Shown one piece after another: positions 46,674 through 59,306 of a stretch of DNA of 64,000 bases. A program made the position numbers and the translations under genes. Origin of the DNA: Sodiomyces alkalinus F11 (taxonomy: Eukaryota > Ascomycota > Sordariomycetes > Glomerellales > Plectosphaerellaceae); contig NW_021167079.1 of the NCBI RefSeq assembly GCF_003711515.1, forward strand, positions 6,938,385 to 7,002,384. The letters run 5' to 3'. Positions within the stretch are counted from its first letter, which is position 1, and every line of letters starts with the position of its first letter. Below the pieces are notes generated by a model that worked only from the letters and a program-made list of their open reading frames with translations, was not told the origin of the DNA and searched no databases.

Positions 46674-49600
46674 TGTTCGATGATCTGCTGTCCGGTGCTG
46701 CCGGGAACGATGCGGATTGTAGGTGAAGGTGAATAGGAAGGATGATCTCCGAAATAATGCAGTGCAATATCTATCGTCGGGCTCGTCTCTTGGACTACCT
46801 TAGGTTATACGAATGTGTTCTCGGTAGATAATGGGAAGATGGCTTTGATGTCGTCGATGTCGTTGTCGGCCGGGTACGACCTGTGTTCTGGCAAGGCTGG
46901 CCCTCTGATGCTCAATTACATAGACGTATTTTCGCTTCGTATGCAGTAAACGACCCGCAGCTCTTCAAATGGGAATTGATACTCGCGTCTGCTTGCTAAA
47001 TGAATGGATGGACGACGCGTTGTTTGTCGATGACGGTATTTTGCAGGAGGTAGTCTGGAAGCTCTCGCAACGGGCGGATGATAATTAACAGACTGATTAG
47101 TCATGTCTGGAGCATTAATTTGCCACCTGGCAGCCCGTATGCCAGTGCTCAACTAGGGTGCGAGAGTCGCGAGATGCTGTGGAACTTCGGGTATCGGAGA
47201 TCCCTCTCGACTCACGTGGTTGGAGTTTATCCGTATTGTATTGTCAAACGGCCTTTGATCGCTGGCCTGTAATTTTATGCTTGTCGAGTTTGTTGGCTGG
47301 GTTCAGGTGATCGAAGAATCAACAGTATGAGGGGCTTGCGGGCGGAAGCACCTACGAAGAACTAATTACTTCGTGCAAACCCCGAAGGTTGCTCTCTAAG
47401 GTAGCTGACGCTCGGGTTGCACCTCAGCCACATGCGGAGATCCAAATCCAAATAAGGAGACAAGGCGCGGGCGAGGCGCGAGCGCGGCACCGCCGGGTGT
47501 GGCTGCGGATCACTACCGAGTCCTCCCCATCCTTCCGAGAGGCGCACACATGTTGTGCTAACGTCCACCGAAGAGAACCGAGACACGGGCAGCCTACACA
47601 TGCTCTCTTTAACCTACCTTGGGCAGTGTTTGTTCTGGCTAGCTTCCGCATGATACAAATAAATCCCAGCTTCCCGGTTCGTTTTAGGCTGAAGTTGTCC
47701 GGCATTAACTCCAAAACACGCGCACTGATGTCTTCGTTGTGCTTTTAGTCGCCTATCTCGATGCGCGTTTCGGCTGTGGCTTTGTTGGTTATCTGAGGTA
47801 GATGGTTGCTGTGCCGTCGCGAGCGGGAGCCCTGCTTATACCTTACCTTACCTTATTTACTAAGGTACGTACTTTTTTTATACGCGATGAATCAGTACGA
47901 TCTTGGAACTACTCGGTACATAGATTCAACTAATCGTGGTCCGTCAATAAGATAATCGGGGCCCTATCTCTTGCCGAGTGGCCTAGGATTTGATCTTTTG
48001 TGCGTACATCTTGGGAAGACAAACCCGTAGAAGCCTGACTGAAAGTACCAGGTGGTCACAGGCCATGTCTTAAAATACCATGACTTTGCCGCTTTGTAAA
48101 CACCTCTTTACTTGGTTGACTTAGTTTACTTGGCTCTTTCTTCCTCGTACTCCGTAGATGGAGGGAGTAAGGTAGCCCATTCATCTCTTATATCAAGCCA
48201 TAGTGGTATTACTCGGTGGGCACGATAGACGGGCGGGTACAAGGCGGTGTGGTGACTGGCCGATCGTTGCGTCGAATAAGGATTATTAAGGTACCCCCCC
48301 AAAATGTGGATGATATGAAATCGTGGGATCGGTGATCCCTTGTAACAATAAGGGGGGGCTGCCCCCGCCAAGCCTGCACAATGACATGCAGCTCCTTCCC
48401 TTCCCCCTCCCTCATCCACCCCGCCAACCAACCCCTTCTTTTGCGCTCCGTCTTTTTTATTCTTGTTTTTTATTCTTCTTTCTTTTCTGCCTGCGCCCTA
48501 CATGCGGCTTCGTGCGAATAGATACAGAGTCGGTACTTTTACGTTTACGCATTCCACTCCGTTTGGGGGTTTTCGAGCCCATTCTGTGTTGGTCACTACC
48601 TTAGCGAACCGGTAGACCGTAGACGCCATCAGGCGGTCTATTCTGGCAACCCAACCTTTCGGAGCCTAATTCAAATGGCACGACGAGCACAGCGCCGGTA
48701 CCTTAAAAGAGACTCCTCCCCTCGAATTCCGCGCGGTGTTAATGCCTCCGGTGAATGAATGGCTTGGAGCCTTTGGTCCCACCCCAGGTATCTCTACGAA
48801 GTACTCCCTTGCCGCTGGCTTTTATTACCTGCCGCGTGGAAAGGAAGCGAACTTCCATCAGGTCCCTTGGCCCTCCCCTCCCACATGGGCCATCTACTTG
48901 GGACGCCTATCACTATTGGATTGAAAGGTAACTACGGTATGTATTATTTCTCCGTACGAAGCGCATGCTTCATAGAAAGTTTCCATCAAGGTGTCAGGTA
49001 CCTCCCCGCTTCTCCCGGAAAGTCAATGAGCCCGACGGCCCAAGACGTGCCTTTGTCAGTAGAGGCCTGAACTCTTCCGTCGTACTCATCCTCACTTGGC
49101 CCCTTCGTTGAGAGTTGTATCCTCAAATTCCGGGCTTGCATTTTGCATGTCGATTCCCTCTTGACCCTTCCAGCAAAAGTGTCTTCCCACGCCATTAGGC
49201 ATTTGTATCATGCTCGCCGCACCAACGACTTCACCAGCTCCGAGTCATCGGATCGGCCCCTCTCTATCCCTTCTCAATTTATCGGCCTGTGGTTGTTCAG
49301 GAGGGAGGGCCGCCGGGGGGGGGGGGGGCATGGGCAACGCCTGCCAACGTGGCATGCAGGTGAGCAAGGGACCTTCGGCGCCTCCACTGACAATCGTCTG
49401 ATCCTCAAACTGCACTGCACTGCGGATCCTAAGAGGAAGCCAAGCCGTCCGGTCTCTCTTACTTCGTACGTCCTGGCGGCCTCTCTCCCGGTGACTCGAC
49501 CTAGTCACCATAGTCTGCCTACCTATGAATCGCCCGCCTCGCTCCTCTATCGGCAGTTAGCGGGGGAGACACTGGTCTTGGCCGCCCTCTTCAGAACCTC

Positions 49601-51373
49601 AAACCAACACACCGCTCATCGCCCATCAATCCCAAGTTGATTGAAATGGCGGGGGCTCGGACAAGATCTCCTGCGCCTGCGCCCATTTCAATTTATGCTT
49701 CAGAATTCCTGAATCCTGACCGACTCGCAGTGAGTCAAGCCAGCTTCAAAGGCCCCCGTAACGCGCCAAGTGGCAAGTCCCCCCTGCGAGAGGACGGTTT
49801 ATTCATATTTCGAGGGCGCAAGCGGTGAGTGTTCGCTAGAACTTGACATGGCTGTCTTGGTGCGATGACCCTCTGATGAGAGAGGTTAGCTGCTGAACCT
49901 TGGGGCGTGGAAAAGCCTCGTGGCACGGTGGCACCCCTATTTCCGCCGCCCTTCTAGAAACCCCTGGAGCCGCAAATCACAACCCACATGGGTGCCACAG
50001 GTCCGAAGTTGACAGCTCCTGTACCGTTTGTTTGCCGAAGAAACAAAGGAACCTGGGTCAACGGTCAACCCGAGTTTCACTTTGAGATCAGTTCCATTCC
50101 CCAACACTGGTTGCGAAAATCGAATATCCGGCATCCCGGCCCGAATCTTCTCCTTCCACCACGACGAGCTTTCTGGACAAGACTTTTGAACGACCACCGA
50201 ATCCGACCGGAAAAGGAAAATTTGATTGCAAATTCTCTTGCGGCGCATCATGAGAAGAAGAAGCGCTTCCGCTCAGAATTTAGATCATTAGATGCCCGGA
50301 ACCAAGTGCATTTCACGCAATCACCGCCAACTGGTCGAGTCAATTGCAGCAAACACTGGGCGAACGATTCAGTGAACTGAGTCCTGAGCCGTGCCTTGTA
50401 TCCCCGCCATTCGCCGCCGCCGCCGAGCACGGTGGAACATCGCCAGAAGCTTCCGCCTCAAAACTGGTCACCGATATATTTGTGTCTGAGCCTCCCGATC
50501 ACGGCACTTCCAGCTCTAAAGTACTTTGGATCGAAAGGTACTCTGGTTCGGAATACCAGAAGCAGCCTCGGCTGAAGACCCTTTAAGCCAAGGCCCATGA
50601 GGGGACTTGTGATTTATCCACTCCCTACATACATACGAGTTTGCCTACGAAGTATGTACGAAAGTATGGATACAAATCGCCCACACCCCGGGCAAGGGAT
50701 GGCCGTCACAGAAAGTGGCTCTTTCCTGCTTGCTTTATTCGCACATGTGTATTTTCGGTTCCTCTCCACCACGATTTCGCTTCCTGGCTCTCCTCATGTC
50801 TCCCGCGTCCTAGGACGGATTAGCAAGTTTCACCCATGACCCTGCCCATATCCCTGCAGGTCTGTCCATGTAGGTAATGTATTTGGACCCCCGCTCTCCA
50901 TTGCACCCCAGCTCAAATTATGTCATGCGTCGTGGCGTCCTGATATCGTGGCATCCTGGACCCCCCCACCTGTAATTTTGGTATCTTCGGTGCCCGGCGT
51001 CTCCACCACCACGGCCCGGGCAGTGAAGGTCGCAACCTGCTCCGTACGAAAGTACTACTTACCATCTACTTCGTACTGACTGTACTTTTAATTACAAAAA
51101 TACTACTGAATCTCATACTTTCCCCTGGCTCGGGCATATAGATAATAGCCCCACGGTCTGCTACTTCGTCATGGTCGACGGACGCTCTCATTTCTCTTTT
51201 TTCTTCCGGACTCACTTGCTGCCCGACTGACCCTTTCTTTTAGTCGGACGGGGGAACATGCCTCAGTTTCATATGTTTGTCGTGTTCTCTGGCGCAACCC
51301 CAAGCATTTCGCATCTGTCCTCGTTTTCCCACCCGTCGTCTGGACGACTTATGAGACGCCGGCCTACAACAGG
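46674..51373. other. Gene-poor 4.7-kb region
   Basis: No gene recognised on either strand. The frames are all under 170 codons and most start without ATG. A TACTCCGTA copy lies at 48148, and GTACCTT-type motifs are scattered. A run of about 14 G begins near 49315. The region separates yth1 from the chitinase gene and contains the promoters of both. Confidence 0.5.
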
Positions 51374-52739
51374 ATGAGCTCATCGTCAACCTCCCGCAGA
51401 ACGCGCCGAGGCAAGAGCATATCGAAGCTGGCCTACACCAACGCCGTCTACTTCCCGAACGAACGCATATACCAGGGCGACACTCCGGGGGCGTTGAATT
51501 ACGGATACACCAACCACGTGTACTACGCCTTTGCGAATGTATCGCCGGACGGTGGTGTTTTTGTGAGCTCATCAGAAAGAAGTGCGAAGTACACCCGCAA
51601 CTGACTTCTCGGGGGGGCAGCTGAGCGATGAGTGGGCCGATGCGGGCGCTCCGGTCGACGGCGTACAGGGCGGGTTGGGGTCGCTCATGCATCTCAAGCA
51701 GAGGCACCCGCACTTACAGGTCCTCTTGTCCATTGGCGGTGGAAGATCGTCCGCCGTCTTCCCTGTTGTAGCCGGGAGTACGTTATGCCGTGACAATTTT
51801 GCCCGTTCCGCGAAGGGCTTGGTGGAAGCATCCGGGCTGGATGGCATTGACAGTGAGTGAAAAAAAAAAGAAGAAAAAAGAAGAAAAAAAGGAAAACGTA
51901 GAAAACCAGTCATGCCCGTGCAAGTTTTCATGGCCAGACGAACGAAAGCTGACGTATTTCTCTCTTCCCGTTCCGGTCATCCTTCTGAAGTCGTCTGGGA
52001 ATACCCATGTGATCCTCAACAGGGTCTCGATTTCTTGGCCCTCCTAGCCACGGTGCGACTCCATCTCCCAGAGGATCAGTACCTCCTGACTGCGGCTCTC
52101 CCTGCCAACAGGGGAATCCTGCAGTATATCCCGTTGCAGAGCAGCGCCGAGTACGTTGACTACATCAATCTCATGGCCTACGACTTCTTCGGCCCCTGGA
52201 TGTCTAAAAGCGGCCACCATTCTCAGCTCTATGCGATGCAGAAAGACGAGGAGTCCGGTGCCAACGCCGTGCAATATATCCTCTCGCAAGGGTTCCCCTC
52301 GATGAAGATTCTGTTCGGGATCCCGCTGTACGGTCGCTCTTTTCTCGGTGCCTCTGGGCCTGGGCAAAACTTCAAGGGGGCAGGCGGAGACCAGACTGGC
52401 ACGTTCGAGTACAAGAGCCTTCCCCTGGATGGGGCCAAGGAAGTTGTAGACAAGAAGGCGATTGCGGCTCAGTGCGTCGGAGCCACCGGGGGGTTTGTGA
52501 CATACGACAACCCTGACACGGTGAAGACGAAGGCGCAATTCTGCAAGCAAAAAGGATTAGGGGTAAGTGGACCTAAGGGGGGGGGGGGAGGGATGAGGAT
52601 GAATGAATGAGAGGGAGGTTTGGGCTGATATATCTTTTTTTTTTCTTTCCAGGGACTGTTCTACTGGAACGGGCCAGCTGACGGGAAAGGCTCACGAAGC
52701 CTGGTGGCCGCCGGCTTTCAAGCCCTTCACAGCTCTTGA
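51374..52739 (+). CDS. GH18 chitinase (no signal peptide), catalytic motif altered
   Basis: Family 18 glycoside hydrolase. Four exons: 51374-51562, 51621-51852, 51991-52562, 52653-52739; introns GTGAGC, GTGAGT and GTAAGT; sum 359 aa. GH18 landmarks: AVYFPNERIYQ, HVYYAFANVSPDG, LLSIGGGRSS (about 98-107), GLDGIDIVWEYP (135-146), YVDYINLMAYDFFGPW, GIPLYGRSFLGASGPG and a last GLFYWNGPADGKGS. The catalytic Glu144 is present, but the middle Asp of D-x-x-D-x-D-x-E is Val142. It is coded wholly within exon 3 (GTC), so it does not depend on the splice choice. The N-terminus is Ser/Arg-rich with no signal peptide, as in intracellular or non-classically secreted fungal chitinases. Intron 2 opens with a long A/G-rich run. 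Activity may be reduced. Confidence 0.88.
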
Positions 52740-54132
52740 GCATGTCGAGGAGCTCCTGCTGGGTCTCTGAAACAGGAGACCTCATTCATACGTTTTTACA
52801 CCACGGTCCGTTCTGCAAAAGGCATTACATGTGGAGACTCTTCTCTTATGCCTTGTCGGCGACGGACGGGCCTCGCCGAGGTCCTAGACTCGGCATATGT
52901 TGGATGCGCATCCTGTGTCGACAATGTCCGGGATACTTGAAACCAAACAAGTTTGCCGAAAGTCGAGGACTATCAGTTCTGGCTATTCATGCTTGGCGAC
53001 GTCTGGCGTTTTGGGGGGATGTGAGGGGAGGGTCACGGCAAATCGAATTCCCCCGTGCCGAACGAAGGATGTATGTACGTTGATATGTATAACATCCAGA
53101 CGGCCCCCTTTTTTTTTCCACTGCATGTCATGCATCTGTCATGTGAAGTTCACGACAGGTGAGAGTGAAAGTACCAATTTCCATTACATGCAGCTGGCGA
53201 GGATGAAACAAGACGGTGATGACGAAGTCCTCGTGTACCATGGGCGGGTAGGTCTAGGTAGGCAAGTAGTCCAGATGGATATTTACCGTAGATGATATTT
53301 ATAGGGTCGTAGGCTCTGTACCCTCTAGCGAACGAGTGCGCTGCGACTTGCGTTTTTTGCTGCGCCCTACGCTGGACCGTGGTGTCGTATTTGTTGTATC
53401 CGCAGGGAGCAATGGGCCCATATTCCTTATACCTCTGTGGTCGGAGTTGATGCTCCGTTTTTCGAGCCCGAATGCATTGCATGCCCAGTGAATCACGGCA
53501 TCGGTTCGAATCTCGGAGCATTCAACTCCTGGAGAGGTCCATGATATGGTTGCATTCGGCTATTCTGCGCGTTACTCGGCGGTTGACGTTCGGTGCGCAA
53601 AAAAAAGCAAAAAGTAATTACGGAGTAGCACCGAGGATGGTTAACGAGTGTCAGGCCATGTTCGGCCCGAAGGGATGAGCTACCTGCTCAGAGTGACGCG
53701 ACGGCGAGATGCGTTGGGAAAACGGGACTTGATCTTCACAGATGATAGGTATTACAGTGGCTGTAGCCGTGAAAAACTCAGGCGTCGAAGTCGGCAGTCC
53801 TTCTGTGTCTTGCCCTGGTGAAATGTCCGCGTGTGTGTGCAGAGGAGAGAAAGCAGCAACATTTTGGTTGACCCTTGAACCCAAGGTCCAGCACCACTCC
53901 GAAAGCATTAGGTAATACGGAGGAGGAACCGTTAGCTGCTGGTCGTTATCCGCACGTGACGATAAGAGTGTCTGGGGAAGTGGATACCTGAGAACAGGTA
54001 CCCACAAGCTTCTTCCCCATCAGACGTCCGATTTCGACCTCCGACCTCGACCTGGAGACGATTGAACGTCGCTCCGCAATTGCAAGGAACGAACAACGAT
54101 TCGTGATTCGTAAGAGTCGAACCTTTGTGAAT
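52740..54132. other. Intergenic: chitinase 3' flank and vps53 promoter
   Basis: About 1.4 kb, no gene recognised. One TACTCCGTA copy (reversed) lies at 53619. The long minus-strand frame reaching 53946 is mostly antisense to vps53. Confidence 0.5.
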
Positions 54133-56958
54133 ATGGGAACAAGATTGCTGAATGAGCCAACGTCACTTGATGCAGGTTGCTCTCTCCCCTTTGCCGCTGC
54201 CCTGAACCCAACCATTCCCCAACCTGAAAATTCGCAAAGCTCCAGCTCTATTAACACGTTGTTCGAGTTTGCGTAGTGGACTACGATCCGATCGACCATC
54301 TGAACCTCCTCTTCTCCCACCCCTCGACCGTCTCTTCCATCAGCCGAGTTTCGCAAACGCTCCGCGACCACAAAGATGACGTCTCTTCCGAAATCACCGA
54401 GCTCGAGCTCAACCAGGCCTACGGCGCCGACTCGAGCCTGGAGCGGATGCATTCCGCCCAGGCCGAGCTCGCCCAGCTGTTCCGCAAGATTGAGACTGTG
54501 CGGTCCCGCGCCATAGAGACCGAGCAGAACATCACCTCCATGACGGCCGACATCAAGCGCCTGGACGGGACCAAGCGGAACCTGACGCTGAGCATGACGG
54601 CCCTCAAGCGGCTCCAGATGCTCACGACGGCCTACGAGCAGCTCCGCAGCCTGTCCAAGGCGCGCCAGTACCGCGAGTGCGCGAGCCTCCTGCAGGCCGT
54701 GCTGCAGCTCATGAAGCACTTCAACAGCTACCGCAGCATCGAGCAGATCGCCGCCCTGAGCAGGGGCGTGGCCGATCTGCAGCGCGTGCTGCTGGAGCAG
54801 GTCTGCGAGGACTTTGAGATGGCGTTCGCCAAGGGGGAGGTGGCCGCGCGGCGGGGCATGCTGGTGGAGGCGTGTCTCGTCATGGACGCGCTGGGCGATA
54901 CGGCGCGGTCCAGGCTCACGGCCTGGTACGTCAACACCGAGCTGCGGGAGTACCGGCAGCTCTTCCGCGGCAACGACGAGGCCGGCAGCCTGGACAACAT
55001 TGGGAGGCGGTACGCTTGGTTCAAGCGCATGATCAAGTCGCACGAGGAAGAGCACGCCGTCATCTTCCCGCCCCACTGGAAGGTCAACGAGCTGCTCGCC
55101 GTGGCCTTTTGCGACGGCACGAGGGAGGACTACAAGGGGATCCTGGAACGGAGCATGCGGCGGACCGACGGCCCCAAGCTCGACGTCAACCTGCTGCTCA
55201 GCTGTCTCCAGGAGACGCTCGACTTTGAGCACGGCTTGGAGAAGCGCTTTGCCAACGAGCCGCGGGCCAGCATCGACACGCTGAGTTCTGCCGACGACCG
55301 GACGTCCAACTTTCACGGATCCATCTCGGCCGCTTTCGTGCCGTACCTAAGCATATGGATCGAGAACCAGGATAAGCAGCTCGCGAGCATGATCCCCCAG
55401 TACCGGAACCGAACTCGGCTCATCCCCGAGGACGAAGAGTTCTCCCCGAACACCGTCATCCCCTCGGCCATTGAGCTTTTCCACTTCTACAAGCTCACGC
55501 TGTCCCAATGCGCCAAGCTTTCCACGGGCGACAGGCTGTTTGATCTCGCGAAGACGCTGGCGAAGTACCTGGACGAGTACGCGCAGCAGGTTCTCTTGTT
55601 TTTCCTGCAGCAGAGAGGCGGCGCGCAAGGACCGTCGCTGCAGGATATCATCATGGTCTTGAACACGGCCGATTTCTGGTCCATCAACGCCAACCAGCTG
55701 GAGCAGAACATCAAAAAGAGGATCGATGCCGAGTTCAAGGAGAAGATCGACCTCTCCTCGCAAGCAGACGCCTTTCTCGGCGTGGCCAGTGCGGCCGTGT
55801 TGGCGCTTGTGCGGACTGTGGAGCGGCAGTGCGACGGTCCGTGGAGGGAGATGAGGAACACCAACTGGGCCACGATGGAGAGCGTGGGCGATCACAGCGC
55901 GTATGTCGGGGAGCTTCTCAGAGCGGTCAACGAGAAGGCGGAGGAGGTGTTGGCTATCTTGCTCAAGCCGCAGTATGCACGGGCGTTCTGCGACAATCTG
56001 GTGGATCATCTGGCGACGGCGTACATCTCGAACATTGTGCAGTGCAAGCCCATCTCCGAGGTCGCTGCGGAGCAGGTACGTGTTTTTTTTTTTTTTCTTT
56101 TTTTTTTGTTTTTGCTATTTGGTTTGCTATTTGGTTTGCTATTTCTTTTGCTTTTCTTTGCTCTGTCTTTTGCTATTTCTCCCCAAACGAAAACCAACGG
56201 CTTCTCAGATGCTTCTGGACAAATACATCATGACCAAGGCCTATGAGAACTTGCTATTATACCACAACAAGGGATCAGCGACTCCGCAGCCGCAGCCGCA
56301 ACCACAGCCACCACAGCCACCACCAGCCGGATACGTCAAACGGGTGACCCAGACGATGAACAGGATCGACCCTCTCCTCAAGACGCTCCAAGTGCGTCCG
56401 TCGCCGCCAGAGGGCCTGGTGCAAGCCTACCTAATCCACATCGCGGACCGCTCCGACAGCAACTTCAGGAAGATACTCGAACTCAAGGGCGTCCGGAAAC
56501 AGGACCAGACGCACCTGATGGAGCTCTTCGCGATCCACCGCGGCAGCAACACGTACGAGGGGAAGCTGGCGCAGAGCAGCCCGCTTCTCACGCCGCTGCT
56601 GAGCAGTCAGGGCAGCGGCCTGGCGAGCGTGGGCGGAGGTGGAGGCAGCGCCGGTGCCGTGGCGGGTTCGTCGCTGTCGGGGGCGGCGGGGAGCGGGGCC
56701 AGCGCGATGACGGGGTTGCAGGGCAAGTTTGACGCGTCTAGCCTGGGTGAGAAGCTGCTGAGCGCGGCGAGGGATCTTGGGCAGGGTGCCGGGGGTTTGG
56801 ATAAGAGCGGCGCGGTGACGTCGGGTGTGGGACAGCAGGCGGAGAAGGCGATGAATGAGAACCTGAAGAATTTCGGCAAGTTCTTTAGACGGGACTTGGG
56901 CGGGTTTGGGGCGCGGTTCGGGAAGAGGGATGGTGGTGAGGATGGGTCGTCTCGGTGA
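54133..56958 (+). CDS. vps53: VPS53, GARP complex subunit
   Basis: Subunit of the Golgi-associated retrograde protein tether, which captures endosome-derived vesicles at the trans-Golgi. Exons: 54133-54175, 54277-56075, 56209-56958; sum 863 aa. Exon 1 reads MGTRLLNEPTSLDA and joins through a phase-1 intron with a weak donor (GTTGCT) to VDYDPIDHLNLLFSHPSTVS, the conserved Vps53 start. The large frame otherwise begins right after a TAG that serves as acceptor, so an upstream exon is required. The N-terminal coiled coils include SAQAELAQLFRKIETVRSRA and TKRNLTLSMTALKRLQMLTT. FPPHWKVNELLAVAFCDGTR and the C-terminal LLDKYIMTKAYENLLLYH and YVKRVTQTMNRIDPLLKTLQ match the family. Intron 2 is a T-rich repeat. 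Exon 3 has a PQ dipeptide run and a Gly/Ser-rich tail. Confidence 0.93.
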
Positions 56959-57454
56959 TTCGAAGGGGGGTTAGACTACCTTAGCTATAGGTCTACTGTA
57001 CTGAGCCAGGATGCTAATATAGCAGCGTAAGGGGAATAGAGGGGGGGCATAGGTATTACGGAGTGACTCTCCCTAAGGTATTCATACTTCTTCTCGTACC
57101 TCCTTTGCCCCTATTTCTAATCCGAAATGAGTAATCAACCCATGAGGAAAGACTGGTTTGCTTATTAATAAGCCAAGGGTCCAGAGAAATTACCCCACCA
57201 TGAAGATTCCGATCGCGGGGCAAATGAGACGAGAAAAGTACGTTGTAACTCGGTACAAAAAGTCGACACTTGCTCCCCTGTTGCTTGTACCCCGATCTTC
57301 GCATTTCTTCAATAACGTACGGTACGTGTAGAAGCAATTTGGCATCAGCGCAGGGACGTTTCTGGTACATTTCGCGATACACCAAACCGAACAGGGGGGT
57401 CTTTGTTTTCTTTCCCCTTCCATCCCTCGCCGATCCTACCCACAGGCATTCTAG
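56959..57454. other. Intergenic: vps53 3' flank and trr1 promoter
   Basis: About 500 bp. Contains a TACGGAGT variant at 57056 and GTACGTTGTA near 57239. No gene. Confidence 0.5.
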
Positions 57455-57613
57455 GCCGTGGGCGACAACGCGAAAAACACCGCGAAGCTGTTTTCGTCGA
57501 CGATTCGACAGACCCTACGTTCCAGCGTGGGTGGATTGTCCCTGGCAGCTGCAGCGACCACTCTCAAGAAGAACACGGCGAAACCTATAGAATTGGGTGC
57601 GAGCGCAAGAAAG
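57455..57613 (+). other. Possible non-AUG N-terminal extension (mitochondrial presequence) of trr1
   Basis: Between a TAG at 57452-57454 and the trr1 ATG at 57614 there are 53 codons in the same frame with no stop and no AUG. The translation has only two acidic residues and includes LFSSTIRQTLRSSVGGLSL and AAAATTLKKNTAK, the Ser/Arg/Leu/Ala composition of a mitochondrial targeting peptide. Near-cognate starts include GTG at 57458 and CTG at 57488; the CTG has A at -3. Leaky scanning to 57614 would yield the cytosolic form. This is inference; a chance open stretch remains possible. Confidence 0.45.
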
Positions 57614-58933
57614 ATGCATAGCAAGGTTGTCAGTACGTTGGCTGATTCTGATGCTGATTCTTCCCCATGCTCTGTCGCAACGATGGAGGAGGGGAGGCGT
57701 CGAGCAGGGAGGGGAAAAGGAAGACTGACACAAGCGGCACAATAGTTATCGGCTCCGGGCCTGCTGCCCATACCGCTGCGGTCTACCTGGCTCGTGCGGA
57801 GCTGAAGCGTAAGCGCGTCCTATTTCTTTTCTTTCCTTCGGGTGGTTTTTTTTTATGTTTATTCTCCCGTTTATCACCCAAGCCTTGCATCCTCAAACCC
57901 ACTACGGGAAATTCACTTCACAGCGCTGACTTCGCCCCTCCACCAACAGCCGTCCTATATGAAGGCTTCCTCGCCAACGGCATCGCGGCCGGCGGTCAAC
58001 TTACGACGACGACCGATGTCGAGAACTTCCCCGGTTTCCCCGACGGCATCATGGGCCAGGAGCTCATGGACAAGATGCGGCAGCAGTCCCTGCGCTTCGG
58101 CACGGAGATCGTCACGGAGACGGTGTCCAAGCTAGACCTCTCGTCGCGGCCGTTCAAGTACTCGCTCGAGTGGTCGCCGGACGAGACGCACACGGCGGAC
58201 GCGATCATCCTGGCGACGGGCGCCTCGGCGCGGCGGCTGGGGATCGCGGGCGAGGACAAGTACTGGCAGAGCGGCATCTCGGCGTGCGCGGTGTGCGACG
58301 GCGCCGTGCCCATCTACCGCAACAAGCCGCTCGTGGTGGTGGGCGGCGGCGACTCGGCGGCGGAGGAGGCGCTGTTCCTGACCAAGTACGGCAGCCACGT
58401 CACGGTGCTCGTGCGGCGCACCGTGCTCCGCGCCAGCGCCATCATGGCCAAGCGGCTGCTGGCCCACCCCAAGGTCACGGTGCGGTTCAACGCCGCGGCC
58501 AAGGAGGCCCAGGGCAACGAGCAGGGCCTCATGACCCACCTTGTCGTCAAGGACACCGTCACGGGCCAGGAGGAGACGCTCGAGGCCAACGGGCTCTTTT
58601 ACGCCATTGGGCACGAGCCCGCCACGCAGCTGGTGAAGGGGCAGATTGAGACGGACTCGGAGGGCTACGTCATCACCAAGCCCGGGACGCCGCTCACGAA
58701 CATTGAGGGCGTGTTTGCGGCCGGGGATGTGCAGGATAAGCGGTACAGGCAGGCCATTACCAGTGCAGGTGCGTTTTCCATCCATTTTACCCCTCTTGTC
58801 GCAGCCGTCACAAAACACTAATCAAATGAACGCTACAGGTTCTGGATGCCAGGCTGCGTTGGATGCCGAAAAGTACGTCACTGAGCTGTACGACCCGAGC
58901 GTCCAGGCGGAGTTGAACGGGAAGAAGGAGTGA
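57614..58933 (+). CDS. trr1: Thioredoxin reductase (low-Mr, NADPH-dependent)
   Basis: Flavoenzyme that reduces thioredoxin with NADPH, supporting peroxide detoxification and ribonucleotide reduction. Exons: 57614-57632, 57746-57808, 57950-58768, 58839-58933; sum 331 aa, the normal length. Exon 1 codes only MHSKVV. The FAD site is [21 protein letters not shown] (about 7-27), with intron 2 directly after it. [20 protein letters not shown] is family-specific. The redox pair is SACAVCDGA (Cys140, Cys143). NADPH binding is [16 protein letters not shown]. The C-terminal FAD motif is [21 protein letters not shown]. The frame stays open for 53 codons upstream of the ATG. Confidence 0.97.
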
Positions 58934-58994
58934 CTAGCAGCACCCAATCTATAACGTTCAAGCGGACTGCGGACCATATAGAAGGTAGAAAAAC

Positions 58995-59019
58995 GGGGGG
59001 GGGGGGGGGGGGGGGGGGG
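58995..59019. repeat. Poly-G homopolymer, 25 nt
   Basis: G run about 60 bp past the trr1 stop codon, followed by A and five more G. Likely in the 3' UTR. Confidence 0.9.
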
Positions 59020-59225
59020 AGGGGGAAGAAGACGGAGGACGCTAGAGACGCATCTCGAAGACTAACTTGGTTGAAGCGACGTCTCAATGTTGGATTCAAC
59101 CAGTCAAGTTGGATTGCAAATAGATATGGTAGGCATCAAACAGACAAGCAACGTTCACCTCTGTTCAGGACGGCTTCCTGGTGTCAAGTCTGTGAGTGGG
59201 GCAAGAGCAGTCAGACCCCGGAAGC

Positions 59226-59306
59226 ATCCAATAAGTCTGGGTACCCCTGTTTGCTTCAGGTGCCGTAGTCTTGAATCAAACAAGCTAAGGACCGCCCGGG
59301 CGTTTG
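59226..59306 (+). repeat. Direct repeat copy 1 (81 bp)
   Basis: Matches 59516-59595 with six substitutions and one indel. The shared core is TTTGCTTCAGGTGCC, then TTGAATCAAAC and CCGCCCGGGCGTTTG. Most differences are transitions. Confidence 0.85.

Noticed and set aside
53451..53520. tRNA-like segment: TGCTCCG and CGGAGCA pair, with GGTTCGAATC inside
   Set aside because: The ends pair perfectly over 7 bp, but the T-arm overlaps the acceptor strand, and no D arm or anticodon stem can be drawn.
54176..54276. vps53 starting at the GTG at 54276
   Set aside because: That codon is created by the intron acceptor. The upstream exon MGTRLLNEPTSLDA joins in frame and gives the family's usual VDYDP sequence.
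53946..55316. 456-codon minus-strand frame opposite vps53
   Set aside because: Antisense shadow of vps53; the composition mirrors its codon bias.
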